Shown here one piece after another: positions 1 through 8,149 of a stretch of DNA of 64,000 nucleotides. The position numbers and the translations under genes were made by a program. The notes beneath the pieces are model-generated. The model searched no databases, had not been told where the DNA came from, and saw only the letters and a list, made by a program, of their open reading frames with translations. The DNA lies in the NCBI RefSeq assembly GCF_008974225.1, contig NZ_BKZR01000017.1, forward strand, positions 3,457-67,456, written 5' to 3'. How positions within the stretch are numbered: the first letter of the stretch is position 1; every line of letters starts with the position of its first letter. The DNA comes from Weizmannia acidilactici. Lineage in GTDB: Bacteria > Bacillota > Bacilli > Bacillales > Bacillaceae_C.

Positions 1-648
1 GAAGCAAACAGTAACCAAGAATACCTTCTCAAGTTATTTGAGAAGGAAGTACAAAATCGAGAAGAAAGAAGAATCAATCTTTTACTTAAACAAGCACAAC
101 TGCCTAAAACAGGAGATCAACCCTATCAGTGGGAACATATTCAGATTCCTCAAGGAATCAGTAGAACGACAGTTCTAAATGGAGACTTTATTGCTGAGAA
201 AGAAAATCTTATTTTGTATGGTGGAGTTGGTACTGGAAAGACATATTTGGCAACTTTAATCAGCTTAAATGCCATACATAGATTTGGCAGTCGAGTGAAA
301 TTTTTTACAGTTGCATCTTTAGTAAATAAGTTGATTGAAGCAAATCAGCAAGGCTCTTTAGTTAAAATGATGAAACAAATAGAAAAACTAGATTTACTAG
401 TGTTAGATGAATTGGGATATATTCCACTCAATAAAGAAGGTGCCGAGCTTTTATTTCAAGTTATCTCTATGTGTTATGAGAATAAAAGTATCGTAATAAC
501 AACGAATTTACAGTTTGGACAGTGGAATCACGTATTTGGTGACCCTATATTAACGGAAGCAGTTATCGATCGTTTGATACACCATTCACATTTACTACTC
601 TTTACAGGTGATAGTTTCCGTTATAAAGAATCCTTACTACATGGATAA
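1..648 (+). CDS. IstB-like ATP-binding transposition protein, 5'-truncated by window edge
   Basis: Helper ATPase of IS21-family transposition (AAA+ family, DnaC-like), which works with the IstA transposase. The reading frame is open from base 1 without a stop, so the start lies upstream; a TTG at 214 is internal. The Walker A motif GGVGTGKT lies at the residues coded near 220-243, and a Walker B-like stretch LLVLDELGY near 400-420. The C-terminal sensor region carries the usual DRLIHHS motif of IstB proteins. The stop at 646-648 lies inside the IS and overlaps the tail of the disrupted PTS gene on the other strand. Base composition is AT-rich like the rest of 1-7 kb. Confidence 0.9.
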   Translation, partial: EANSNQEYLLKLFEKEVQNREERRINLLLKQAQLPKTGDQPYQWEHIQIPQGISRTTVLNGDFIAEKENLILYGGVGTGKTYLATLISLNAIHRFGSRVKFFTVASLVNKLIEANQQGSLVKMMKQIEKLDLLVLDELGYIPLNKEGAELLFQVISMCYENKSIVITTNLQFGQWNHVFGDPILTEAVIDRLIHHSHLLLFTGDSFRYKESLLHG

Positions 649-713
649 AAGGATTTGGCAAGTGGCATACAATTTTAAATGCCAAATCATACATTTTTTA
701 CTTGCCAAATACA
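1..713 (+). mobile_element. 3' part of an IS21-family insertion sequence
   Basis: The element carries the istB-type ATPase gene and then about 65 bases of non-coding end. The end contains the octamer-like motif TTGGCAAGT near 656-664 and its inverted copy ACTTGCCAA near 700-708, the kind of repeated end motif seen in IS21 elements. The outer end is placed at ...AAATACA (713), because IS21 termini characteristically finish in CA and because the neighbouring PTS gene loses its family similarity exactly there. The left end and the istA transposase gene lie outside the window, so no target duplication can be checked. Confidence 0.75.
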
Positions 714-1500
714 TTACAAAAAGTATGGCTTTAGTTGAAGTCATTTTTTTGTGGCCTAGTAAGAAATAAACAATTCCAACTAACAAAATAGGAATTAGCG
801 ATGGCATTATTTGATCAAGCATATCTTGAATTTTGAGGGTTACATCACCAGATTTATATACAAATGGTACCTTCGCATTAATTACTGTTGGTATTAATGC
901 ACCAACTACAGTTACTCCTAATAAAATTGCTGCATCTGTGAGTGCATTTAAGCGATCAGAAAATTCAGTTACAAGCTTATTTCCTTGTTTATATCCAAAC
1001 GGTAACAATGTAAATCTAAATCCAATAATCAGGATATTCACAATTATCCACATAACAACTCCTGTCACATTACCTTTTAAAGCCATATAAGAAGCAATAG
1101 ATCCCATAATGGTTGGTATTATAACACCAAAGATTGTATCCCCAACCCCTGCAAAAGGTCCCATTAAACCTGTTTTTAATCCAGTAATTACTTCTTTAGA
1201 TTCTTTTTTTTCTTTTTCTTCTATTGCCATATCCATTCCAAGAATTAATCCACCTACCATTGGATTGGTATTAAAAAATTGGTTATGCAAAGTCATCATT
1301 TCTTTTAAATCATCTTCATTTTTATATATTTTTCTTAAAGTTGGTAAAATACTATACAAATAGCCTGTGGACATCATTCTTTCATAGTTCCAACAAATTT
1401 GACTGCATAATAACCATCGTACATTCGCTGCCCACAAATCTCTTTTAGTAATATTATCTAAATCAGCAAGCCTTTTAGGTTCAATCTTCGTATTCTCCAT
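637..1500 (-). pseudogene. PTS mannose/fructose/sorbose family IID subunit, 3' end replaced by IS21
   Basis: Membrane subunit IID of a mannose-class phosphotransferase permease; it pairs with IIC to move a sugar that is phosphorylated during uptake. The protein begins with the family's typical RDLWAANVRWL-like N-terminal stretch and contains the hallmark GPFAGVGDTIF near residue 120. Up to GHKKMTSTKAILFV the sequence follows the family; from about base 713 the frame runs into IS21 DNA and adds about 25 unrelated residues before a chance stop at 637. The natural C-terminal membrane segment is therefore lost. An ATG at 1506 is also possible, but the one at 1500 is better spaced from GGGGTGG. 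The gene overlaps the 3' end of the IIC gene, as is usual in these operons. Confidence 0.82.
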
Positions 1501-2287
1501 TTTCATTTTCCACCCCTACCATTATATTATTTGAACCTTCAGTAACCGCAAGTTGCTTTGTGTAGTTCTTTTGGAAGAAAATAATTGCTAAAGCTAATCC
1601 AATTAATGCTACTCCTAACATTGGTACTTTTAAATAAGAGGCTGCAACAAAGCCAATTAGCAAATATGCAAAGAACTTTTTGGTAGGCAAATATCTTAAT
1701 AGAATTGCGATACCAACTACTGGTAAAATTCCGCCTGCAACTTTCAAACCACCCATTAACCAATCAGGCATACCATCCACAATTAAATTAACAATTCTCT
1801 TACCGAAGACTAACATTATAAAAACAGGAATTGCGCGTGATAACCCCCAAGGCAGTGCACCTAATAAAACATTACGTTTAATAGCGGATATATTATTTTC
1901 CTCAATATTTCTATCTATACGATGGAGAAAAAACGTATTTGTAAAACGAGCTAGTACATCTAATTGAACCATTAGTAAACCAACAGGGACTGCAATGCCA
2001 ATAGCAAATTCGACATCTTGATTTGAAATAACAGCAAATGCTGTTCCAACTATTGCACCTGTAACAAAGTCAGGTATGGAAGCGCCTCCATAAGTTCCTA
2101 CGCCAAGAACCATTAATTGTAAAGTTGCACCTACTGCTAAGCCCAATTTAATATCCCCCATTATTATTCCTGCAATTGTACCAATAATTACTGGATATTG
2201 ACAGCCGATATTTAAAGATAATGCATCAAGAATAGATAAAAAGGCTAATATGACCAAAAGAATTATTTGCCAAACTGCTAAATCCAT
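1481..2287 (-). CDS. PTS mannose/fructose/sorbose family IIC subunit
   Basis: Integral membrane subunit IIC of a mannose-class PTS permease, forming the sugar translocation path with IID. The 268-residue length is normal for the family. Many hydrophobic segments are visible, and the N-terminal part has the family stretches LNIGCQYPVIIGTIAG and GATLQLMVLGVGTYGGASIPD near residues 26-72. A good AGGAG site lies just before the ATG at 2287. It follows the broken IIB gene by 21 bases and overlaps IID, so it belongs to the gntR-IIA-IIB-IIC-IID transcription unit. With IIB frameshifted and IID cut by an IS, this permease is probably not functional. The sugar cannot be inferred, because no catabolic enzyme gene accompanies it. 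Confidence 0.9.
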   Translation of the reverse strand: MDLAVWQIILLVILAFLSILDALSLNIGCQYPVIIGTIAGIIMGDIKLGLAVGATLQLMVLGVGTYGGASIPDFVTGAIVGTAFAVISNQDVEFAIGIAVPVGLLMVQLDVLARFTNTFFLHRIDRNIEENNISAIKRNVLLGALPWGLSRAIPVFIMLVFGKRIVNLIVDGMPDWLMGGLKVAGGILPVVGIAILLRYLPTKKFFAYLLIGFVAASYLKVPMLGVALIGLALAIIFFQKNYTKQLAVTEGSNNIMVGVENENGEYED

Positions 2288-2308
2288 AAATTTTCACTCC
2301 TTTTGGAT

Positions 2309-2793
2309 TTATATAAGTTCCATAAAATTAACTGGTTCTTGAGTGGGAATCATTTGTGCAATAATCTTTATATTTTTGGAATCCAAATATTTAAAATCTT
2401 CAATATCTTGTTCCGTGACACATATTGATTTTCTGATCTGTTTTGAATTTGCCTTATTTGACATATTTCCAACAGTTATCTGAGAAAAATTGATACCTCC
2501 ATCAACTAATTTACGTAATACGGAAGGAGATTTTACAATTATAAAAACACGTTGATCAGCATATTTATTGGATAAAATATTTTTTATTGCACCATTAGTA
2601 GTTAAAATGCTCAATTTTACTCCTGAAGGTACCGCTAATTTTAATGCCGTTTTCTCAAAATCATTTTTACAACATTATCATCAATAATCATAATTCGATT
2701 AGCTTTTAATGTATTTGTCCACATGGTAGCTACTTGTCCATGGATAAGCCTTTCATCGATCCTTACATGAATAATTCCATTTTCATTCGTCAT
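2309..2793 (-). pseudogene. PTS mannose family IIB subunit with a one-base frameshift
   Basis: Cytoplasmic phosphocarrier IIB that passes phosphate from IIA to sugar. Read from the ATG at 2793 (overlapping the IIA stop as TAATG, with AGGAGG just upstream), the frame gives the conserved RIDERLIHGQVATMW with the phosphorylated histidine at residue 18. It then runs into a stop shortly after IIDDNVVK. Adding one A to the run of five (bases 2666-2670) restores NDFEKTALKLAVPSGVKL and joins the longer downstream frame, which ends at 2309 with normal IIB sequence. The whole would be about 160 residues, the family's usual size. This is either a recent mutation or a homopolymer sequencing error. Confidence 0.85.
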
Positions 2794-3197
2794 TAATTTT
2801 CCTCCTCTCCAATCGTACTTATTAATTTATTATCCTTAGAAACTACTATTTTACAGAAATCTTTCACTTCATCCATAACTTGACTCAGACTTTCACCTAA
2901 ACTTAGAGGGATTACCATAGCTAAAGAAAGACCCGTGGCAACTATAATATTACTATATTTTTGTGACGCAATAATTGCTGCATTGCATGGAGTTCCACCT
3001 GGAATGTCTACTATAATTGTAAACTCATCATCCCTATATTCTTGAATAATATTCTCAAATTGCAAGAGAACATCATTAATGCCCATAGTTTCTGTAAAAC
3101 CTACTGCATGAATATTTTCATTGTTTCCGGTAATCATTTGACAACTATTTTTCGTCTCGATAGCATATTTTCCATGTGCTGCAAGTATATATTGCAT
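2793..3197 (-). CDS. PTS mannose family IIA subunit
   Basis: Soluble phosphocarrier IIA of a mannose-class PTS, which takes phosphate from HPr on an N-terminal histidine and gives it to IIB. At 134 residues it is a stand-alone IIA domain. The active histidine is His8 in ILAAHGKYA, and the family motif DIPGGTPCNAA follows at about residues 64-74. It is the first structural gene after the GntR regulator (60-base gap) and overlaps IIB by one base, indicating translational coupling. The codon use and AT richness match the rest of the island. Confidence 0.9.
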   Translation of the reverse strand: MQYILAAHGKYAIETKNSCQMITGNNENIHAVGFTETMGINDVLLQFENIIQEYRDDEFTIIVDIPGGTPCNAAIIASQKYSNIIVATGLSLAMVIPLSLGESLSQVMDEVKDFCKIVVSKDNKLISTIGEEEN

Positions 3198-3256
3198 ACA
3201 GTACCCCCTCGAAAAAGTTGATATATTATTGTTTAGATGGTATAGGAATACTCCCT

Positions 3257-3994
3257 TTAATACTTTTCTTTAATTATTTCAATGGAATAATAATTGTGTC
3301 GCACATAAGTATCAACGAATTCAAATGGTTTGTTTTCAGATAAGTAAGTTATACGTTGAATATGGTAAACAGGACTGTCATTAATTTTCAATTTCTCTCT
3401 TACTTCATTTCTAACAGGGTATTCAATTTCAATTGTTTCTCTCATAGCTTCATGTAAAATATTAATTCCACAAACCTTAAATATTTTTTCTGATAATGAA
3501 GTGAATTCATCTTGGTTAGATAAGTCTATACCATTCAGATAGCTTTTTGGAATAAAATTGTTTTGCAACGCCCATGGAACATCATCAACGTAACGAATTC
3601 TTTGAAATTGAAAAATCCCTTCATTAGATGAAATATTTAATTTTTTTGCAATATGACTATCTTTTATTTCTTTTATGAGGTCGACTTCAGTTCTTTCTAA
3701 GCTTTCAATCGAATTAAACTGTTTCTTTTTATCGTTTGGAAAGTGAGAATACTCATTAAAAATTACTTGCTTATTTAAAATTGATTTACTAACAAAAGTA
3801 CCTTTTCCTTGTATTCGGTTAATAAGCCCATCTCGTACTAGTTCCTGAAGAGCTCTTACAACAGTTGTGTTACTAACATTATATTTTTTCTTTAATTCCC
3901 CCTCAGAGTATATTTTTTCTCCTGGTTTCAATTTTCCACTTAGTATTTCTTCCTTTAAATCATAAATAATTTTTAAGTACTTGGGATCGTTCAT
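3257..3994 (-). CDS. GntR-family regulator with UTRA ligand domain
   Basis: Transcription factor of the GntR/HutC type, 245 residues. The N-terminal winged helix-turn-helix covers about residues 5-72, with the typical SEGELKKKYNVSNTTVVRA recognition part and the IQGKGTFVSK wing. A UTRA effector-binding domain fills the rest and ends with the usual PFEFVDTYVRH-like motif. It is the first gene of the PTS operon and reads in the same direction, so it probably senses the phosphorylated sugar and controls its own operon. A 28-base palindrome and a cre site lie directly upstream. The start ATG at 3994 has AGGAGG-like sequence before it. Confidence 0.88.
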   Translation of the reverse strand: MNDPKYLKIIYDLKEEILSGKLKPGEKIYSEGELKKKYNVSNTTVVRALQELVRDGLINRIQGKGTFVSKSILNKQVIFNEYSHFPNDKKKQFNSIESLERTEVDLIKEIKDSHIAKKLNISSNEGIFQFQRIRYVDDVPWALQNNFIPKSYLNGIDLSNQDEFTSLSEKIFKVCGINILHEAMRETIEIEYPVRNEVREKLKINDSPVYHIQRITYLSENKPFEFVDTYVRHNYYSIEIIKEKY

Positions 3995-4031
3995 GTTTCC
4001 TCCTAAAAAATGGTGATCTAATTACTACTAA

Positions 4032-4059
4032 TTAACGTTATAACCGGTTAACACGTTAA
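4032..4059 (-). promoter_or_regulatory. Palindromic operator candidate for the PTS regulator
   Basis: A 28-base near-perfect palindrome is centred at 4045/4046: outer arms TTAACGT and ACGTTAA, inner core TAACCGGTTA, with only two non-matching base pairs between them. It lies 37-65 bases upstream of the gntR start. Position and symmetry fit an operator for the GntR protein; binding is inferred. Confidence 0.6.
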
Positions 4060-4082
4060 CTCTACATTTAGAATACATCTTT

Positions 4083-4097
4083 ATGAAAACGATTTCA
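4083..4097 (-). promoter_or_regulatory. cre site (CcpA catabolite repression) upstream of the gntR-PTS operon
   Basis: The 15 bases ATGAAAACGATTTCA match the Bacillus cre consensus WTGNAANCGNWNNCW at every fixed position. A possible -35 (TTGACA on the minus strand) lies at 4115-4120, so the cre would overlap the promoter, consistent with glucose repression of the PTS operon. Confidence 0.65.
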
Positions 4098-4479
4098 ACT
4101 ATTTTGTCAAAAAATAATTCTTATACTTCTATAAAGCAAATTTTACTGTTCTAAAGTAATTTCTAATTATCTCATAAGAAAGTAGGACATTCTCATCCTT
4201 AAAGCAAAAAAATTTTCTTTAACATTACATGCATGGATTATTCAAGTATATTGTGAAAAGTAAATACGAAGACAATAGTCTTAGTCCATCCTCTCTCTAA
4301 GAATCAAAGATTTAATAAAAATGTTTCAAGAACCTTCTTCTGTTTTCTGATTCCTTTCTTTCGTTCTCTGACAAATCTAGCCTTCACTTATAGCACTATC
4401 TTCTTTTCATACGATTATTATAAAAAATCTTTTCTCTCGTTATTTAAAAATTAACGGACTAAAATTCCATATTAAAAAC
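4098..4479. other. AT-rich gap with no recognised gene
   Basis: Between the gntR promoter region and the long inverted repeat I see only AT-rich sequence with many short T/A runs. No open frame with a ribosome binding site, no terminator and no repeat was identified. Confidence 0.5.
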
Positions 4480-4636
4480 AGGCTGGGACAAAAGGTTTTA
4501 GACCATAAGAAATCCGAACGTTATTCGAAAACTAATTTAAGTTTTTCGATAAAGTTCGGATTTTATTGCTATTTTAATGTTAAAAATAAACTGTTATTCG
4601 ATTTTATGACATTCAATTTTAGTTTTGTCCCAGCCT
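4480..4636. repeat. 157-bp nested inverted repeat with AGGCTGGGACAAAA ends
   Basis: The element starts with AGGCTGGGACAAAA (4480-4493) and ends with its perfect complement TTTTGTCCCAGCCT (4623-4636). Inside lies a second hairpin: AAATCCGAACGTTATTCGAAAA (about 4510-4531) against TTTTCGATAAAGTTCGGATTT (about 4543-4563). Elements bounded by GGCTGGGACAAAA-like sequence are familiar from low-GC Firmicutes intergenic regions (recalled, not checked). It lies downstream of the amidase gene and could act as a terminator or be a small non-autonomous mobile repeat. Confidence 0.7.
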
Positions 4637-4776
4637 CCTTCTATTATTGATTAGTCAGGACTTTTAAATATTAGAGCTAGATAAGTTAGGTTTTTCCAAG
4701 TGATATTATTATCCGCAAATTTTTGAAATAGGATTTATAATTGTTTGACTGATTTTCCTGCTATGTTAAATAATTT

Positions 4777-5643
4777 TTATTGTTTTAACATTGGATACAG
4801 TTCAGGTTGGCGTTCTTTTAATAAATTTAATGACATTAACCCCGTAGCTCTCGTTTTTACAATTTCTTCTTGAATTTCTATATCTACCGTTACCATTTTT
4901 TCTTCATAGCCAGTCGTTGCTACAATATTACCTGCTGGATTCACGATTTGACTGTGACCATAATAATCGTGATCTCCATGCATACCAACAATATCTGAAG
5001 AAATAAACCAGCATTGGTTTTCAAAAGCTCTTGTTTCATCTAACATATTGAAATATTTGCCCATCTGATCGTGTTTAGGATTACCGCCTACTTCCATCAT
5101 TGGCCAAGCAGTCGGCATTATTAACAATTCCGCACCTTGTAATGCAAGCTCACGAGTTGTTTCTGGAAACATCTTGTCATAACAAATCAGTAACCCAATT
5201 TTTCCAATAGCTGTCTCGAAAACTTTGAATTCATCACCGCGATAATAAGCATGAACTTCATCACCTGGTTGATGAATTTTCCGATACGTACCAATATGTC
5301 CTTCTGGTCCCAGTAATACTGCAGAGTTATATAAACGGTCATAATACTTTGGATCCCGTTCTGTTAATCCGAAAACGATATACATATTATAATTAGCAGC
5401 AAGTTTTAATAAACGCTTCGTTGATTCTCCTTCAGGAACAAGTTCCGCTTGATCATGTTGATAGGAAATATTGTCATAATCAATTGCAAATAGATTTTTT
5501 AAGTATCCTTGTAGTGATTGCTCTGGAAAAACAATTAATTTTGAACCTTCAGCAGCTGCCTTTTGAATAAATGATTCATATTTTTCAAGATTTCTCTTTT
5601 TATCATACGTGACCTTCATTGAAACTGTAGATACTTTTACCAT
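4777..5643 (-). CDS. Carbon-nitrogen hydrolase (nitrilase superfamily amidase)
   Basis: Cytoplasmic hydrolase of the nitrilase superfamily, 288 residues, acting on a C-N bond of an amide or carbamoyl compound. The catalytic triad is visible: Glu41 in VFPEQS, Lys122 in YRKIH and Cys154 in LLICYDKMFPE. The sequence resembles N-carbamoyl-amino-acid or aliphatic amidase branches more than true nitrilases, but the substrate cannot be assigned. A strong AAGGAGG precedes the ATG at 5643. It points the same way as the PTS operon but is separated from it by 780 bases that include a long inverted repeat, so it is probably a separate unit within the same AT-rich acquired island. Confidence 0.85.
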   Translation of the reverse strand: MVKVSTVSMKVTYDKKRNLEKYESFIQKAAAEGSKLIVFPEQSLQGYLKNLFAIDYDNISYQHDQAELVPEGESTKRLLKLAANYNMYIVFGLTERDPKYYDRLYNSAVLLGPEGHIGTYRKIHQPGDEVHAYYRGDEFKVFETAIGKIGLLICYDKMFPETTRELALQGAELLIMPTAWPMMEVGGNPKHDQMGKYFNMLDETRAFENQCWFISSDIVGMHGDHDYYGHSQIVNPAGNIVATTGYEEKMVTVDIEIQEEIVKTRATGLMSLNLLKERQPELYPMLKQ

Positions 5644-5983
5644 ATATGATACGCCTCCTTAATGTAATATAAATTAACATTATATTGTTATTTATTATTA
5701 CAATCATTATTTTATAACTTTTTTAAATAAAAATCAATTATTTTTTGAAAAAAAGCACACAAATCACGTTATATTTTATAACATATTTATTCTTACCAAA
5801 GTGATGTTTCTAGGATAAAATTGAAAGCTACAAAAAAATTAAAATACAAATACTTACATACTTTTAATCTTGCAATCCCAATAAAAATATAGTTAACTAT
5901 ATTTATGCATGGTTATTGTTCTGAACCGGATAAAAATTCCGGTGTTGGAACATAGGGTTCGGAGTTAGTCCGGACGGTCGGGT
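5644..5983. other. AT-rich intergenic region upstream of the amidase gene
   Basis: The region holds the minus-strand ribosome binding site of the amidase gene and very AT-rich promoter-like sequence near 5670-5720. A short GC-rich imperfect repeat block (about 5927-5983) precedes the IS end. No gene was recognised. Confidence 0.5.
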
Positions 5984-7085
5984 GGCTCTTTTTATTACAA
6001 AAAAACTTCATGAAAGCTCATGACTTTAGTCATTGAGATGAAATGAACAGGTTTTGAAATGAACCTTATGTATAGATAAGAACCTGCCGATGTTGTTTAA
6101 GGTCAGTTAATGCCATATTATATTTTTCACATAAAAATACGAATAATGACGGTTTTAGTCAAAGTTCGTAGTTAAATAATAATTGCTTCCTCGCTATTTA
6201 ATGTTTAGTTTAAAGCCTCCCAAAGCTGTCTATACTGGGTAATACTACTAAATTACCTGGGGTGATAGTCTTATGAAAAACTTTGAAGAAGAGTATAATG
6301 TATTCCAAGATGCGTTAGAAATACCTAAACCTTGGTATGTTTTCCATAATGAATTAGCTAAAGAAGAAAACACCTTACACATTTATATTGAATATCAATC
6401 AGGAGCGGAATTTTCTTGTCCTAATTGCGGTAAAACGGGATGTAAAGTTCATGATATACAAGATCAAGACCGGACTTGGAGACATCTAAATTTTTGGCAA
6501 TACAAGACCATTCTCCATGCCAGAATGCCACGAGTAAAATGTGAGTCATGCGGTAAAATACGTACGGTTGTCATTGATTGGGCACGTCCAGGAGCTGGAT
6601 TTTCATTATTATTTGAGCACCATGTGTTGTCGCTAATGGTTGAAATGCCTGTCGCTGCCGTAGCTCGTGAAGTAGGCGAACATGATACGCGCCTTTGGCG
6701 AGTATTTAAATATTATGTCAACAAAGCCATGGAAAACATAGATGTATCTAATGTCACTCATATAGCGATGGATGAAACATCACGAGCAAAAGGCCATAAA
6801 TATGTGACATTTTTTATTGATATGGATACCAAACGCCTAATTTTCGCTACTACTGGTAAAGGTGCAGAAGTACTGCAGGTGTTTAGCCAGTTTCTGGACA
6901 GTAAAGGGGTTTTACATTCCCAGATTAAAGAATTTTGTTGCGATATGTCACCAGCCTTTATTTCGGGTATTGAAGAGAAATTCCCGAATGCAACGATTAC
7001 GTTTGATAAATTTCATGTCATGAAAATGGTAAATGAAGCATTAGATCAGGTACGAAAACAAGAATTGAAACATAGTGATTAGAGA
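5984..7085 (+). mobile_element. ISL3-family insertion sequence, 3'-truncated
   Basis: The left end is placed at GGCTCTTTTTATTAC (5984), which resembles ISL3-family terminal repeats beginning GGCTCTT. The transposase gene begins about 290 bases inside. The gene stops early at 7082 and no right terminal repeat follows. Instead the sequence changes at once to GC-richer host DNA with the ThiXY terminator. The right half of the element is therefore deleted, and its break marks the edge of the AT-rich island. Confidence 0.65.
6273..7082 (+). pseudogene. ISL3-family transposase, C-terminally truncated
   Basis: DDE-type transposase of the ISL3 family. The N-terminal zinc-finger region is visible as CPNCGKTGC and CESCGKIR (about residues 49-94), followed by a helix-turn-helix region and the start of the catalytic domain. 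The first catalytic Asp probably lies in HIAMDETSRAKGH, and a second acidic residue in CCDMSPAF. At 269 residues it is about two thirds of the family's usual length of a little over 400, and it ends after FDKFHVMKMVNEAL...KHSD, before the last catalytic Glu. It is therefore inactive. The start ATG at 6273 follows a GGGGTGAT ribosome binding site. Confidence 0.85.
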
Positions 7086-7109
7086 AACTTTTTTGGTTTT
7101 GCCGTCTTT

Positions 7110-7139
7110 CTAAAATAAAATGCCGGCGGGATGCCGGCC
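7110..7139 (-). terminator. Rho-independent terminator of the thiXY operon
   Basis: On the minus strand a GC-rich hairpin (GCCGGC, loop ATCCC, GCCGGC) is followed by ATTTTATTTTA. It lies just past the stop of the ThiY-like gene. Confidence 0.8.
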
Positions 7140-7147
7140 AAGTTTCC

Positions 7148-8137
7148 TTATTTAGATAGATTTGTAAAAGCTTTTTCAGCATTGATATGCGTTTTTGTCA
7201 TTTTGGTTTGATAGAGCCAATCTGATACTTTTTCCCAGGATTTTGGATCCTGATAGGCGAATGGTTTATTTTTTTCATCCATCAGCGGCAGAAGGATTTG
7301 CAGGCTCTTTGTTTCCACATTTTTGTCAAGCGGCGAAGACGGATCCTCGTGCTTCAATAAAATGGCAAGCCCTTTTTGCGAGTGCTTTTCGACATATTGC
7401 TGACCTTTTTCTGCTGCGGTGAGGAATTTTTTAAAAATTTCTGGCTGCTGTTTGAGCTTATTTTCGTTTGCGATTAAAACAAGCTCGTAATAGTCCGGTA
7501 CGCCGTATTTTGCAGGGTTAAATGTTCGTACAGCGTGTCCTTCTTTTTCCAGCAGCAGCTTTTCATGATTCACAAAGCCGCCGATGATGGCATCTGTTTT
7601 ATGCGTCGCCAGAGCAGGAATTAAGTCATATCCGACATCTACCGTTTTTACTTTATTTGGATTTCCGCCATCTGTTTTAACCATTGTACGGATGGCTGCT
7701 TCATAAAGCGGGATGGATGAGTAGCCGACCGTTTTTCCGGCTAAGTCTTTCGGGGACCGGATATTGCTTGAAGCCGGAACCATCACCCGATTAAGCGTAT
7801 GGCGGACAACTGCGCCGAAAGATTGGACAGGGATGTTTTCATCACGTGCCATTAACACTTGCGGCTGGTAACTCAGCGCAATATCTACTTGATTGGCGGC
7901 GACAAGTTTTAATGGGTCGTTTGTATCAGACGGCATTTTAATGCTGACATCCAAGCCCTGTTCTTTAAAATACCCCTTTTCCTGCGCAACATAAAGAAAA
8001 GAATGGACAGCATTTGGATACCAGTCGAGCATAATGGTTATTTTTTGCAAATGATGTTTTGATGTGTGGTCTGCCCGGCTGCTGCAGGCACCCAATATCA
8101 ATGCAAGCGCAGCCGTTAAAATCCATAGTTTTTTCAT
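7148..8137 (-). CDS. thiY: ThiY-like pyrimidine-precursor-binding lipoprotein (NMT1/THI5 family)
   Basis: Extracellular solute-binding protein of an ABC importer for thiamine pyrimidine precursors such as formylaminopyrimidine. The protein has a lipoprotein signal: charged MKKL, hydrophobic core and lipobox LGAC with Cys at about residue 18. An NMT1/THI5-type fold follows, with the characteristic start LDWYPNAVHSFLYVAQEKGYF. The 329-residue length is normal. It is the second gene of a two-gene operon behind a TPP riboswitch, which supports the thiamine assignment over the related alkanesulfonate or nitrate binding proteins. The matching ATPase gene is not present next to it. Confidence 0.88.
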   Translation of the reverse strand: MKKLWILTAALALILGACSSRADHTSKHHLQKITIMLDWYPNAVHSFLYVAQEKGYFKEQGLDVSIKMPSDTNDPLKLVAANQVDIALSYQPQVLMARDENIPVQSFGAVVRHTLNRVMVPASSNIRSPKDLAGKTVGYSSIPLYEAAIRTMVKTDGGNPNKVKTVDVGYDLIPALATHKTDAIIGGFVNHEKLLLEKEGHAVRTFNPAKYGVPDYYELVLIANENKLKQQPEIFKKFLTAAEKGQQYVEKHSQKGLAILLKHEDPSSPLDKNVETKSLQILLPLMDEKNKPFAYQDPKSWEKVSDWLYQTKMTKTHINAEKAFTNLSK

Positions 8138-8149
8138 TGGAAAGCCCCC

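Noticed and set aside
637..714. A natural C-terminus for the IID subunit
   Set aside because: The last 25 codons are made of IS21 end sequence, including both of its repeated motifs, so they are not native.
833..1363. Open frames opposite the PTS IID gene
   Set aside because: They have no ribosome binding sites and lie antisense to a clear family member; the same holds for most long frames opposite xylA, nadB, pucD and others.
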